Assembly (NCBI GenBank): GCA_902583585.1
Contig: CACHWN010000002.1
Coordinates: 91,620 to 155,619 of the forward strand
Direction: 5' to 3'
Length of the DNA stretch: 64,000 bases
DNA from: an uncultured Pelagibacteraceae bacterium
GTDB lineage: Bacteria > Pseudomonadota > Alphaproteobacteria > Pelagibacterales > Pelagibacteraceae
The notes under the pieces are model-generated. The model worked only from the letters and a program-made list of their open reading frames with translations, was not told where the DNA came from and searched no databases. Within the stretch, counting starts at the first letter, position 1; each line of letters starts with the position of its first letter. Shown piece after piece: positions 1 through 8,349 of this stretch. Position numbers and translations under genes: made by a program.

Positions 1-1
1 G

Positions 2-1048
2 AACAAAGGTATTTCAGGAGTTAATATTTCAGAAATTATTATTGCTTTAATAATTTTTTTATTTTTTCTTTTTTTAAGAGGAATATTTTCAAAATTCGTA
101 ATTAAAAGATTGGAGAATTACGTATCAAAAACCTCAAATAACTTTGATAATACTCTTGTAAAGTCCATGGAAGGGCCAGCTAAGTTTTTTCCGATTGTAC
201 TAGGTTTTTTTGTAGCTACTAGTTATTTAACTATTGAAACTCAAGCTGCAGATTTTTTAGAAACTATTAATCGTTCTTTAATTACAATTCTTATATTCTG
301 GACCTTTCACCAAATCATTGGACCATTTTCAACTGTTGTAAAATCAGTCAGTGATTTACTCTCAAGAGATTTAGTTAATTGGATTATCAAAGCTCTAAAG
401 GTTTTAATAATAATCCTGGGATTAGCGGCTGTTTTAGAACTTTGGGGAATTAAAATTGGACCAATTATAGCCGGACTAGGACTATTTGGTGTTGCCGTTG
501 CACTTGGAGCGCAAGATTTATTTAAAAATTTAATTTCAGGTATATTAGTTTTAGTCGAGAAAAGATTTAAAGTTGGAGATTGGATATATGTTGAAGATGT
601 TATTGAAGGCACAGTAGAGTCAATAGGTTTTAGATCTACAGTTGTAAGAAGATTTGACAAATCTCTTGCAACAATCCCTAATTTTCAATTTGCAGAAAAA
701 GCAGTAATAAATAATTCTTTAATTACCAACAGGAGGATTAATTGGATTATAGGCCTAGAGTATAGAACAACTAGCAAACAATTAATTGATATCAAACAAC
801 AGATAGAGAATTATATAAAAAATAGTGAATTATTTTCAAAATCAGCAAATACAATGCTATCAGTAAAAATCGATCAATTTGCTGCAAGTTCAATAGATAT
901 TAAACTAATATGTTTTACTAAAACCACAAAATACATAGAGTGGATGAAGGTAAAAGATCTTTTAGCTCTTGAAATAAAAAATATAGTAGAAAAAAATAAT
1001 GCGTCTTTTGCTTTTCCAAGTACATCAGTTTATGTGGAGAAAAATTAA
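2..1048 (+). CDS. MscS-family mechanosensitive ion channel, 5' end cut by window
   Basis: Inner-membrane channel that opens under membrane tension to release solutes. The reading frame is open back to base 2, giving 348 visible residues, so the true start lies before the window; the TTG at 110 is only the first in-frame start-like codon. Several hydrophobic segments are followed by the Gly/Ala-rich pore helix (GLGLFGVAVALGAQDL) and the beta domain (FKVGDWIYVEDVIEGTVESIGFRST), the usual MscS arrangement. The stop codon overlaps the yggT ATG by one base, so the two are probably cotranslated. The family assignment is secure; channel conductance and paralogue class cannot be read from the sequence. 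Confidence 0.9.
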   Translation, partial: NKGISGVNISEIIIALIIFLFFLFLRGIFSKFVIKRLENYVSKTSNNFDNTLVKSMEGPAKFFPIVLGFFVATSYLTIETQAADFLETINRSLITILIFWTFHQIIGPFSTVVKSVSDLLSRDLVNWIIKALKVLIIILGLAAVLELWGIKIGPIIAGLGLFGVAVALGAQDLFKNLISGILVLVEKRFKVGDWIYVEDVIEGTVESIGFRSTVVRRFDKSLATIPNFQFAEKAVINNSLITNRRINWIIGLEYRTTSKQLIDIKQQIENYIKNSELFSKSANTMLSVKIDQFAASSIDIKLICFTKTTKYIEWMKVKDLLALEIKNIVEKNNASFAFPSTSVYVEKN

Positions 1049-1344
1049 TGAAGTCGATATTAATTCTATTCGACAATATAGTTAGCCTTTACATTTGGAT
1101 ATTAATTATTCACGTAATATTTAGTTGGCTGGTTGCTTTCAATGTTTTAAATACGAGTAATAGGTTTGTATATTCTGTTTTAGATGTTTCTTACAAACTT
1201 ACAGCTCCACCTTTAAATTTTATCAGAAGATTTTTACCTAACTTAGGGTCTATAGATATCTCTCCAGTGATACTGATCTTAGGATTGATGTTTTTTAGGA
1301 ATTTAGTTTTTGAAATGCTTGCACCAGGGTTATTTTTAAGATGA
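1048..1344 (+). CDS. YggT family membrane protein
   Basis: Small integral membrane protein of 98 residues with two hydrophobic regions (about residues 5-30 and 70-95). They flank the family's typical segment, which reads TAPPLNFIRRFLPNLGSIDISP. YggT proteins are widespread and have been linked to osmotic tolerance and membrane or division processes, but their biochemical role is not settled. It lies between an MscS channel and folD with 1-nt and 4-nt overlaps, so it is translationally coupled to both. The neighbouring MscS channel is consistent with an osmotic role, which is inference only. Confidence 0.85.
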   Translation: MKSILILFDNIVSLYIWILIIHVIFSWLVAFNVLNTSNRFVYSVLDVSYKLTAPPLNFIRRFLPNLGSIDISPVILILGLMFFRNLVFEMLAPGLFLR

Positions 1345-2183
1345 TTATTGATGGAAAAAAAGAAGCAGAGATTATTAGAAATGAAATTAAAAAAGAGATT
1401 TCAGATTTAAAGAAAAAAAGCGGTAAAACACCCAGTCTTACAGTTATCTTGATTGGAGATTTTGCGCCCAGTTTGATGTACGTAAAGAATAAAGAAAAAA
1501 GTGCTAGAGAAGTTGGTATTAACTCTGAAATAATTAGATACCCAAAAAATGTAGGCGAAAAAGATATTTTAAAAAAAATAGAAGAACTGAATAAAAATGA
1601 TGAAATTTCTGGCATCTTAGTTCAGCTTCCTTTGCCCAGCCAGATTAGTAAGGAAAAAATTATTAATGCAATTAATCCATCCAAAGACGTAGACGGTTTT
1701 AATCCAATAAATGTTGGCAATCTCTCGTCAGGTTATGACTCAATCGTTCCTTGCACCCCTTTAGGATGTCTTTTATTGATTAAAAAGATAGAGCCAAATT
1801 TAGCAGGCAAACACGCTGTTATAATAGGAAGATCTAATTTAAACGGTAAACCAATGGCTCAACTATTATTAAAGGAAAATTGCACCGTAACTATAGTTCA
1901 CTCAAAAACAAATGATTTACAAAATGAGTGTCTCAAAGCAGATATTTTAGTAGCAGCTGTCGGAGTTCCAAATTTAATCAAAAAAGACTGGGTAAAAAAA
2001 AATGCGATTGTTATAGATGTTGGCATTAATAAAGTAGGAGAAAAAATATTAGGAGATGTTAATTTTGATGCATTAAAAGATAATGTTAAAGCAATAACCC
2101 CTGTTCCTGGAGGCGTAGGACCAATGACAATTGCATGTTTATTAAAGAATACTTTAAAGTGTTTTAAAGCTCGCTTGACCTAG
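1341..2183 (+). CDS. folD: Bifunctional methylenetetrahydrofolate dehydrogenase / methenyltetrahydrofolate cyclohydrolase
   Basis: Interconverts 5,10-methylene-THF, 5,10-methenyl-THF and 10-formyl-THF in the cytosol, supplying one-carbon units for purines and initiator formyl-Met-tRNA. The 280-residue length is normal. The catalytic YVKNK motif (around residue 50), the LVQLPLP segment, the DVDGFNPINVG segment and the nucleotide-binding GRSNLNGKPMAQLL are all present, and PVPGGVGPMT closes the C-terminus. The start overlaps yggT by 4 nt (ATGA). The last 20 nt overlap the 3' end of the convergent psiE-like gene, a tail-to-tail overlap typical of streamlined genomes. Confidence 0.97.
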   Translation: MIIDGKKEAEIIRNEIKKEISDLKKKSGKTPSLTVILIGDFAPSLMYVKNKEKSAREVGINSEIIRYPKNVGEKDILKKIEELNKNDEISGILVQLPLPSQISKEKIINAINPSKDVDGFNPINVGNLSSGYDSIVPCTPLGCLLLIKKIEPNLAGKHAVIIGRSNLNGKPMAQLLLKENCTVTIVHSKTNDLQNECLKADILVAAVGVPNLIKKDWVKKNAIVIDVGINKVGEKILGDVNFDALKDNVKAITPVPGGVGPMTIACLLKNTLKCFKARLT

Positions 2184-2550
2184 ACTTTTCAATTTTTAAG
2201 TACCTACTATTTCTAAATCTTATAATAACTGTAGCAATCGCAACTATTAAAATAGCTAAAGAAATATAAATCAAGTTTGCAGGGTCGCTCTCTTTATCTT
2301 GTAATATTATGAACCGAGCTAGCGCTGTAATAGCTATGATTAAAGGATATGTTATTCTTACGGATTGAGTTTCCCAATAAGATCTCACTAAACCAATTAC
2401 TTCGATATAAATGAACATTAAAAGTAAATCAGCTAATGTAATGTCTTTGTTGTCGTACATTTCTTTCATTTCTAAAAAGAAAGCAATAATAGTTGATACA
2501 AGAACAACTATAACCGCAACTAACTGAATATTTCGAATCGAACTGTTCAT
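2164..2550 (-). CDS. PsiE-like (phosphate-starvation-inducible E) membrane protein
   Basis: Membrane protein of 128 residues with four hydrophobic helices (about 8-25, 40-55, 66-82 and 93-110). It resembles the PsiE family in the LLMFIYIEVIGLVRSYW stretch and the following R-I-T-Y-P-L helix. E. coli PsiE is induced by phosphate starvation, but its molecular function is unknown. Here it faces folD tail to tail and is followed at its own 5' side by argG on the same strand with a 22-nt gap. No Pho box is evident in the short upstream space. The family call is likely; any link to phosphate in this organism is inference. Confidence 0.75.
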   Translation of the reverse strand: MNSSIRNIQLVAVIVVLVSTIIAFFLEMKEMYDNKDITLADLLLMFIYIEVIGLVRSYWETQSVRITYPLIIAITALARFIILQDKESDPANLIYISLAILIVAIATVIIRFRNSRYLKIEKSRSSEL

Positions 2551-2572
2551 TTAATATTAATCTATCAAAAAT

Positions 2573-3757
2573 TTAGGCTTTATTTAACTGTTTAGAGTGA
2601 AATTTAATGAAATTTTCAACTTTTTTTTTATTAAAGGATTTATTCTCCTCAAAAGAAACTTTTTTCATTGAATAAGCTTTATTTTTTGTCCTTCTTGATA
2701 AAATAGTTACGTTCCCTTTGCATAAACTTAAAACAATATCACCAGATACTTTGTTTCTTTTTTTATCAATTAGTTTTTGTAATTTAAGCCTTTTTTTTGA
2801 AAACCAATAGCCGTTATATACTAGCTCAGCATATTCTGGCATTATTCTTTCTTTTTTATGAGCGGTTTCTTTATCAAGAGTTACAGACTCTATTGCTCTA
2901 TGTGCAGTATATAACACAGTACCACCTGGAGTTTCGTAAACACCTCTGGATTTAATTCCAATGAATCTATTTTCAACCAGATCAACTCTCCCTATTCCAT
3001 TTTTTCCAGCCAGAATATTTAATTTACTTAAAAGCTTCTCAGGACTTAATTTTTTTCCATTTATTGCAATTGGATCACTGTTTTTAAAAGTAATTTTTAC
3101 TTTTGTAGGTTTGTTAGGAGCTTTTTGTGGTGAAACTGTTCTCTGATAAATAAATTCAGGAGCAGAGTTTTTTGGGTTCTCTAAAACCTTGCCTTCAGTA
3201 GATGTATGAAAAATATTATCATCTACAGAAAATGGCGGTGCACCTTTTTTATCTTTAGGAATTGGTATATTATTTTTTTTAGCGTATTTAATTAAATCTG
3301 CTCTTGATTGTAATTTCCATTCTCTCCAAGGCGCTATTGTTTTAATCTTATTGTTACCAAAATATGAGTAACCTAGTTCGAATCTTACTTGATCGTTGCC
3401 TTTGCCAGTCGCGCCATGCGAAACTGCAAAAGCCTTAAATTTTTTTGCAATTTCAACTTGTCTTTTTGCAATCAACGGCCTGGCAATAGATGTGCCTAAT
3501 AAATATACCCCCTCATAAACTGCATGAGCTCTTATCATTGGAAAAATATAATCTCTCACAAAGATATTTTTTAAATTTTCAATAATTATTTTTTTAACGC
3601 CTAATCTTTTAGCATTTTTTATAATTTTTTTTTTATCTAAAACTTGCCCAATATCGGAGGTGTAAGCAATTACTTCAGCTTTATAATTTTCTTGTAACCA
3701 TCTTAAAATTATAGATGTATCCAAACCGCCCGAGTAGGCTAAAACAATTTTTTTCAT
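2573..3757 (-). CDS. argG: Argininosuccinate synthase
   Basis: Joins citrulline and aspartate using ATP to give argininosuccinate, the penultimate step of arginine synthesis. The 394-residue length matches the bacterial short form. The N-terminal PP-loop AYSGGLDTS (residues 7-15) binds ATP, and the SHGATGKGNDQVRFELGY segment (about 115-132) is the family signature. The ATG directly follows the stop codon of the upstream IalB-like gene (no intervening base), so translation of the two is probably coupled. No argH is visible here, so the arginine genes are scattered in this genome. Confidence 0.97.
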   Translation of the reverse strand: MKKIVLAYSGGLDTSIILRWLQENYKAEVIAYTSDIGQVLDKKKIIKNAKRLGVKKIIIENLKNIFVRDYIFPMIRAHAVYEGVYLLGTSIARPLIAKRQVEIAKKFKAFAVSHGATGKGNDQVRFELGYSYFGNNKIKTIAPWREWKLQSRADLIKYAKKNNIPIPKDKKGAPPFSVDDNIFHTSTEGKVLENPKNSAPEFIYQRTVSPQKAPNKPTKVKITFKNSDPIAINGKKLSPEKLLSKLNILAGKNGIGRVDLVENRFIGIKSRGVYETPGGTVLYTAHRAIESVTLDKETAHKKERIMPEYAELVYNGYWFSKKRLKLQKLIDKKRNKVSGDIVLSLCKGNVTILSRRTKNKAYSMKKVSFEENKSFNKKKVENFIKFHSKQLNKA

Positions 3758-4258
3758 TTAGCTGCAAGTTTTTTTTGCTGTGTTATACGCCTTTGTAAAT
3801 CCCATCATAGAATAATGATCAGTTGTCTCAGCCCCTTTTGTGGTTCTTGCTTTTACAATTATGTCAGTTGCTTTTTTCATTAATTGAATAAATTTTTTTT
3901 CTTCTTGATCGTCAAGCAACCAAGCAAAATCTTTTTGTGAAAAAAAAGAATATCTTCTTTTCCCAGAGCTTGCAGTTACACTTGACGTTTTATAATCATG
4001 ACCACTTGTTAAACTCACTTCATCTTTGATTTCTTCAGAAGGCCTGAAAGTTACAAATAACTTTGATTTATCTCTTTTTACGGCAGCTGGCGCTCTTTTC
4101 GTCGGAATAGTTTGAGCAAAGCAAATTTTTCCCTTATCAGTTTCTGCTACAAAGCTTTCCCAGTTTTTATATTTTCCAGTTGATCTTGGCGTAACAGCAA
4201 AAGCATTAACAGAAAATATACATAGAACTAGTATTATAAAAGTTTTTTTAACTGACAT
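3758..4258 (-). CDS. Invasion-associated locus B (IalB)-like periplasmic protein
   Basis: Secreted protein of 166 residues with a signal peptide at about 1-22 (hydrophobic core FIILVLCIFSVNAFA, cleavage near NAFA/VT). The mature part resembles the alphaproteobacterial IalB family: W followed by an early Cys (ICFAQ), a VTFRPS strand, a SFFSQKDFAWLLDD block, a TDHYSMMGF motif and a C-terminal Cys that may form a disulfide. Bartonella IalB is associated with erythrocyte entry, but free-living members have no known function. It is the first gene of a pair with argG (adjacent without a gap), an unexplained pairing. The family call rests on pattern resemblance. Confidence 0.75.
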   Translation of the reverse strand: MSVKKTFIILVLCIFSVNAFAVTPRSTGKYKNWESFVAETDKGKICFAQTIPTKRAPAAVKRDKSKLFVTFRPSEEIKDEVSLTSGHDYKTSSVTASSGKRRYSFFSQKDFAWLLDDQEEKKFIQLMKKATDIIVKARTTKGAETTDHYSMMGFTKAYNTAKKTCS

Positions 4259-4301
4259 ATTTTATTTTTATACTAAAAATTATCTATTTCAATGCTTTGT
4301 A

Positions 4302-5339
4302 TTAAGGAGATGGATTTGGGTTATTATTATGGATAACATCAATCTTATTTAAAATTTCACCGGACAATTCAATATTTACACTATCTATATTTTCCTTTAA
4401 TTGTTCCATTGTTGTTGCCCCGATTATATTACTCGTAACAAAAGGTCTGGTGTTTACAAAAGCCTGTGCTAACTGAGCCATTGTCATATTATTTTCTTTA
4501 GCTAATTTATAATATTCTTCGTATGCTTTCATTGCTAAAGGATTTAGATGTCTTTCCCAACCTTTGAACAAAGCTTGTCTAGAATTCTTTGGCATTTGAC
4601 CATTTCTATATTTTCCGGATAAGGCGCCTGTTGCAAGAGGGTAATAAACTAGAAGTCCACATCTTTCTCTTATTGAAATTTCAGACATTCCGATTTCATA
4701 AGTTCTATTAACTAAATTGTAAGGGTTTTGTACTGACATCATCCTAGGTAATTTTTTATTTTTAGATAATTCAATATATTTTGATAGACCGTATGGAGTT
4801 TCATTTGACATTCCAATGTATCTAATCTTTCCGCTCTGAATAAATTTTTCTAGGGCCTTAAGAACGCTTTCAAAGCTATTCCACTCTCCTTCATCACTAT
4901 CAATAGTATAATCTCTTTTGCCGAAGTAATTGGTTGATCTTTCGGGCCAATGCAATTGGTATAAATCTATATAATCTGTTTTTAATCTTTTTAAGCTCCC
5001 ATCGATTGCTTTTCCAATTGTTGTTTCATCAAAATTATTTCCTCCACCTCTAATCCAACTACATCCTGGACCTGCAACTTTTGAAGCTAAAATTATTTTT
5101 TCTCTATTTTTTCTTTTTTCAAACCAATTTCCAATCATAACTTCGGTTTTGCCATAAGAGTCCGAGTTAGGCGGAACCGAGTAAAGTTCTGCAGTATCAA
5201 AAAAGTTAACCCCTTCACTTAAGGAGTAATCCATTTGTTCAAAAGCATCTTTCTCAGTATTTTGTGTACCCCACGTCATAGTTCCGAGACATATTAAACT
5301 CACGTCCAAGTCCGTAGTGCCTAATTTTTTAAATTTCAT
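4302..5339 (-). CDS. tas: Tas-like NADP(H)-dependent aldo/keto reductase
   Basis: Cytosolic (beta/alpha)8 oxidoreductase of 345 residues that resembles E. coli Tas along its whole length. It has LGTMTWG at the N-terminus, FDTAELYSVPP carrying the catalytic Asp and Tyr, LASKVAGPG with the catalytic Lys, YQLHWPER with the active-site His, and the C-terminal IGATTMEQLKENIDS. Tas in E. coli complements a prephenate dehydrogenase-dependent tyrosine requirement under starvation, but its natural substrate is unclear. It is transcribed away from the Bax-inhibitor gene across an 80-bp divergent spacer and lies 43 nt upstream of the IalB gene. The substrate cannot be predicted. Confidence 0.88.
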   Translation of the reverse strand: MKFKKLGTTDLDVSLICLGTMTWGTQNTEKDAFEQMDYSLSEGVNFFDTAELYSVPPNSDSYGKTEVMIGNWFEKRKNREKIILASKVAGPGCSWIRGGGNNFDETTIGKAIDGSLKRLKTDYIDLYQLHWPERSTNYFGKRDYTIDSDEGEWNSFESVLKALEKFIQSGKIRYIGMSNETPYGLSKYIELSKNKKLPRMMSVQNPYNLVNRTYEIGMSEISIRERCGLLVYYPLATGALSGKYRNGQMPKNSRQALFKGWERHLNPLAMKAYEEYYKLAKENNMTMAQLAQAFVNTRPFVTSNIIGATTMEQLKENIDSVNIELSGEILNKIDVIHNNNPNPSP

Positions 5340-5419
5340 AAAATTGTAATAATTATAGTAGTTTTTTAGGTCAATTTTTGCCTATTGAAAAGTATTTAAA
5401 AAAACTTATATATTTAGTT

Positions 5420-6172
5420 ATGGAAATTAATAAACAAAGATCTACTGTACGTTCATCAGCTTCGGAGGCTATTATAGACCAAGGTTTAAGATCTTATATG
5501 CTCAAGGTCTATAACTATATGGCTTCTGGCGTGCTATTAACAGGATTCGTCGCTTTGTTATTTTTTAAAATGGCAGTTGTTACTTCTGCGGAAGGCCAAA
5601 TAATCGGATTAACCAATTTTGGAAACACAATTTACGCATCAGGTTTAAAATGGGTAATTATGTTAGCTCCACTTGCAATTGTATTTTATATGAGTTTTGG
5701 TATTGCTAAAATGTCAGCAGCAAAAGCTCAAACTACTTTTTGGGTATTTGCAGCTTTAATGGGAGCATCGCTCTCATCAATATTTTTGATTTATACCGGC
5801 GCTAGCATTACTAGAGTTTTTTTCATTACAGCAGGTACCTTCGGGGCAATGAGCATTTACGGATATACAACTAAACGCGACCTTACTAAACTAGGTTCAT
5901 TTTTAATGATGGGTCTATTTGGAATTATTATAGCCTCATTAGTTAACATTTTCATGAAATCATCAATGATGTATTTTGTAATATCAATTATAGGAGTTCT
6001 TGTATTTGTTGGTTTAACAGCTTATGACACTCAAAAAATTAAAAATATGTACTTAGTGAGTGATAGCGGTGAGTTGATGGGTAAAAAAGCTGTTATGGGT
6101 GCACTGACACTTTATCTAGATTTCATAAATCTTTTCATAATGCTTTTAAGACTTTTCGGTCAAAGAAGATAA
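5420..6172 (+). CDS. Bax inhibitor-1 / YccA family membrane protein
   Basis: Polytopic membrane protein with about seven hydrophobic helices. It carries the family's MSAAKAQTTFWVFAALMGAS region and a C-terminal LTAYDTQKIKNMY segment with the conserved Asp, followed by ALTLYLDFINLFIMLLRLFG. I choose the ATG at 5420 (MEINKQRSTV, 250 residues); the frame is open 14 codons further up to a TTG at 5378, but that extension lies in the divergent spacer and is unlike the family. Bacterial members are proposed to act as calcium or proton leak channels or to modulate FtsH proteolysis. The role here is not resolved. Confidence 0.92.
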   Translation: MEINKQRSTVRSSASEAIIDQGLRSYMLKVYNYMASGVLLTGFVALLFFKMAVVTSAEGQIIGLTNFGNTIYASGLKWVIMLAPLAIVFYMSFGIAKMSAAKAQTTFWVFAALMGASLSSIFLIYTGASITRVFFITAGTFGAMSIYGYTTKRDLTKLGSFLMMGLFGIIIASLVNIFMKSSMMYFVISIIGVLVFVGLTAYDTQKIKNMYLVSDSGELMGKKAVMGALTLYLDFINLFIMLLRLFGQRR

Positions 6173-6520
6173 TTATTTTACTAGTTTCAATTTACTCCAA
6201 CCAGTTCTATCTATTAGATAATTTAAATCTTCAGATTTTTTAATTATTTTCCCATCCTTATCTTTGATTACATATTTTTCGTTATAATATTTAGGTTTCA
6301 GATTTTTTGTGATTCTTAAAACAGGTTTTTCAGATGATCTTTGATAAACATCAAAAGAAACTTCTCTTATTCCAGTTGAGAGAGAGTAGTCTTTCCAAGA
6401 GCCATTTGAGACCATTTTCGCATAAAGATTTAAAATACATTGCAGCTCTTTTTTGATAAAAAATCTCTCTCTTTCTTTTTTTTTAAAATTGTTATTAATA
6501 ATTAATCTTATTTTTTTCAT
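6173..6520 (-). CDS. DUF2794 family protein
   Basis: Soluble protein of 115 residues resembling the alphaproteobacterial DUF2794 family: a helical N-terminus, then WKDYSLSTGIREVSFDVYQRSSEKPVLRITK, and a C-terminal strand-rich part (YVIKDKDGKIIKKSEDLNYLID). No catalytic residues stand out and no function is known. The start ATG lies inside the 3' end of yciB (4-nt overlap), indicating translational coupling. The 3' end meets the convergent Bax-inhibitor gene with no intervening base. Pairing with a septation or membrane protein gene may hint at an envelope-related role, which is inference. Confidence 0.8.
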   Translation of the reverse strand: MKKIRLIINNNFKKKERERFFIKKELQCILNLYAKMVSNGSWKDYSLSTGIREVSFDVYQRSSEKPVLRITKNLKPKYYNEKYVIKDKDGKIIKKSEDLNYLIDRTGWSKLKLVK

Positions 6521-7080
6521 AATTTATACTTGTTAATCAAAGGTACTTGAGAAGCTGTGAATATAAAAGTTATAGGTAAAATCCCCCACACCTTAAAGTT
6601 TACCCAAGTAGCTTCAGGTTGGGTCCTCCAAACAATTTCATTTAATATTGCTAAAAAAATAAAAAAATAAGCCCATCTAAAATTTAATTTATCCCAACCA
6701 GTATCATTTAATTGAAATGCAGTTTGTAAAAAGAATTTTAGAAAGTTTCTTTGAAATAAAACTTTACTGATAATTAATATTCCAGCAAAAATTAAATTGA
6801 CAATGGTAGGTTTCATATAAATAAATATCGGATTGTCAAAATATAAAGTTAGACCTCCAAATAAAGTTATAACTATGCCTCCTATTAGTGGAACATATGG
6901 AATTTTTTTTTCGACAAAATACATAATTACAACAGCCGCAATAGTCGCGATGATTAAAGGAGGAATTGCAACAGTGAGATTATTTCCACTTTTGTAATAG
7001 ATTGTAAAGAAAATCAATAAAGGCCCAAAGTCAGTAATAAATTTTAAGAATGACTTATTCACAATGCTAGAGACTAACAT
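6517..7080 (-). CDS. yciB: YciB / intracellular septation protein A family membrane protein
   Basis: Inner-membrane protein with about five to six helices. Family markers include FGGLTLYFDNPIFIYMKPTIVNL, a FQLNDTGWDKLNFRWAYFF block, LNEIVWR and the C-terminal FKVWGILPITFIFTASQVPLI. YciB affects cell-envelope integrity and septation in enterobacteria. I choose ATG at 7080 (MLVSSIVNKS, 187 residues); a TTG six codons upstream (7098) is possible but less likely. It is coupled to the DUF2794 gene downstream. It is divergent from hspQ, sharing a spacer of about 60 bp that must hold both promoters. Confidence 0.92.
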   Translation of the reverse strand: MLVSSIVNKSFLKFITDFGPLLIFFTIYYKSGNNLTVAIPPLIIATIAAVVIMYFVEKKIPYVPLIGGIVITLFGGLTLYFDNPIFIYMKPTIVNLIFAGILIISKVLFQRNFLKFFLQTAFQLNDTGWDKLNFRWAYFFIFLAILNEIVWRTQPEATWVNFKVWGILPITFIFTASQVPLINKYKL

Positions 7081-7140
7081 ATTATAAAATTTTAACAATT
7101 TAGATATTGATTTTGAGTAAAAAATTATTAACTATTAGTT

Positions 7141-7464
7141 ATGGCAATAAGTAATAGCGCAAAATTCTCAATTGGTGAAGTGGTCAAACACAGACATTTT
7201 GATTTCAGAGGAGTTATCTATGATGTTGATTTCGAGTTTAACAATTCTGAAGAATGGTATCAGTCTATTCCCAAAGACGTTAGACCGCGAAAGGATCAAC
7301 CGTTTTACCATCTTCTTGCCGAAAGCAATGACGTTACTTACGAAGCTTACGTTTCTGAACAAAATTTATTACTAGACCAATCTAAAGAGCCAGTAAAGCA
7401 TCCGCTAATAGAGGAAATTTTTTCAGGTAAAAAAGGCGCAAGTTATTTTAAGATTTCTAACTAA
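7141..7464 (+). CDS. hspQ: Heat shock protein HspQ (hemimethylated-DNA-binding family)
   Basis: Small soluble protein of 107 residues. E. coli HspQ binds hemimethylated DNA and acts as a specificity-enhancing factor for Lon. The family pattern is clear: KFSIGEVVKHRHFDFRGVIYDVD near the N-terminus, the RPRKDQPFYHLLAE block and YEAYVSEQNLL. The ATG is the first start after the divergent spacer. It is followed by about 174 bp of non-coding sequence before ccmC, so it is probably transcribed alone. No heat-shock promoter can be asserted from the short upstream sequence. Confidence 0.93.
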   Translation: MAISNSAKFSIGEVVKHRHFDFRGVIYDVDFEFNNSEEWYQSIPKDVRPRKDQPFYHLLAESNDVTYEAYVSEQNLLLDQSKEPVKHPLIEEIFSGKKGASYFKISN

Positions 7465-7540
7465 TTAAATATCGCCTTAAATAAAACAATATTTATTCAA
7501 ATCTGGAACACAGAATTAGTCTATTTTTTAAAGGTTAGAT

Positions 7541-7590
7541 CCCAATCAAGAATAAACTTCTTATATTACTCCCTCCAATTCTTGATTGGG
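7541..7590. ncRNA. Candidate structured hairpin between hspQ and ccmC
   Basis: A perfect 13-bp inverted repeat, CCCAATCAAGAAT at 7541-7553 and ATTCTTGATTGGG at 7578-7590, encloses a 24-nt loop within the longer of the two main spacers (7465-7638). Read on the + strand the loop ends in ACTCCCTCC, complementary to Shine-Dalgarno sequences. Read on the - strand it carries GGAGGGAG. No T-run follows on the + strand, so it is not a standard terminator for hspQ. It could be a small RNA, a leader of ccmC, an operator or a remnant element. The remaining sequence of this spacer is AT-rich with no other recognisable signal. Confidence 0.4.
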
Positions 7591-7638
7591 CGCATAATTG
7601 AACTTCACAAAAAAATATAATTATAGTAGTTAAAGTAA

Positions 7639-8349
7639 ATGATAAATTTCTTTTCTAATAGCAATATCTTTACTTGGATAGAGAAGTTAATAAATTTTGT
7701 TAATTCAATATTCTTTGTTTTATTATTAGTCGCTCTTTCATTTGCATTAATTTTTTCTCCTCCAGATTATCTACAAGGTGATAGTGTGAGAATAATGTAT
7801 GTTCATGTTCCGGCAGCTTGGATAAGTCTTGCTTCTTTTACTTGTATTGCTGTATTTTCTATTTTAAATTTTATTTTCAAAATTAAAAACTTAAAATTAA
7901 TTACGAGGAGTATTGCGCCAATAGGCTTGATGTTTACTTGTATTGCAATTATAACTGGCTCTATTTGGGGTCGGCCTACATGGGGAACTTTCTGGGCTTG
8001 GGATGCAAGAATTACTTCAATGGTCGTAATGGCCTTATTTTATTTTATTTTCATTGTTATACATAAATTCTTTCAAGAAGATGATAAAGCAAATAAGATT
8101 TCAAGTATTGTTGCTATAATTGGTCTTATAAATATTCCGATTATAAAATATTCTGTAGACTGGTGGAGTACGCTACATCAACCTGCAAGTATTAAAATTA
8201 CTGGCACTAGTACGATACATTCTTCAATGTTAGTGCCATTATTGCTTATGTTTTTCGTATTAATTTTGTATTGTGCGTTAATTTTTCTAATGAAATACAA
8301 GACAGAAATCATTAGAATTAAGAGCAAAAATTTAAAAAGATATGATTAG
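7639..8349 (+). CDS. ccmC: Haem exporter membrane protein CcmC
   Basis: Six-helix inner-membrane protein of 236 residues that presents haem to CcmE on the periplasmic side during cytochrome c maturation (System I). It has the tryptophan-rich haem-handling motif WGTFWAWDARITS (about residues 115-127), the conserved His in VHVPAAW (about 56) and the second periplasmic His in WWSTLHQPASI. It is the first gene of a ccmCDEFGH run. The usual ccmA and ccmB (the ABC transporter for haem release) are not upstream and are absent from the window. It overlaps ccmD by 8 nt. Confidence 0.96.
   Translation: MINFFSNSNIFTWIEKLINFVNSIFFVLLLVALSFALIFSPPDYLQGDSVRIMYVHVPAAWISLASFTCIAVFSILNFIFKIKNLKLITRSIAPIGLMFTCIAIITGSIWGRPTWGTFWAWDARITSMVVMALFYFIFIVIHKFFQEDDKANKISSIVAIIGLINIPIIKYSVDWWSTLHQPASIKITGTSTIHSSMLVPLLLMFFVLILYCALIFLMKYKTEIIRIKSKNLKRYD

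Noticed and set aside
7541..7590. Hairpin considered as the hspQ terminator
   Set aside because: It lies about 77 nt past the stop codon and is followed by GCGCATAATTG rather than a T-run; on the other strand only a weak interrupted T-run follows.
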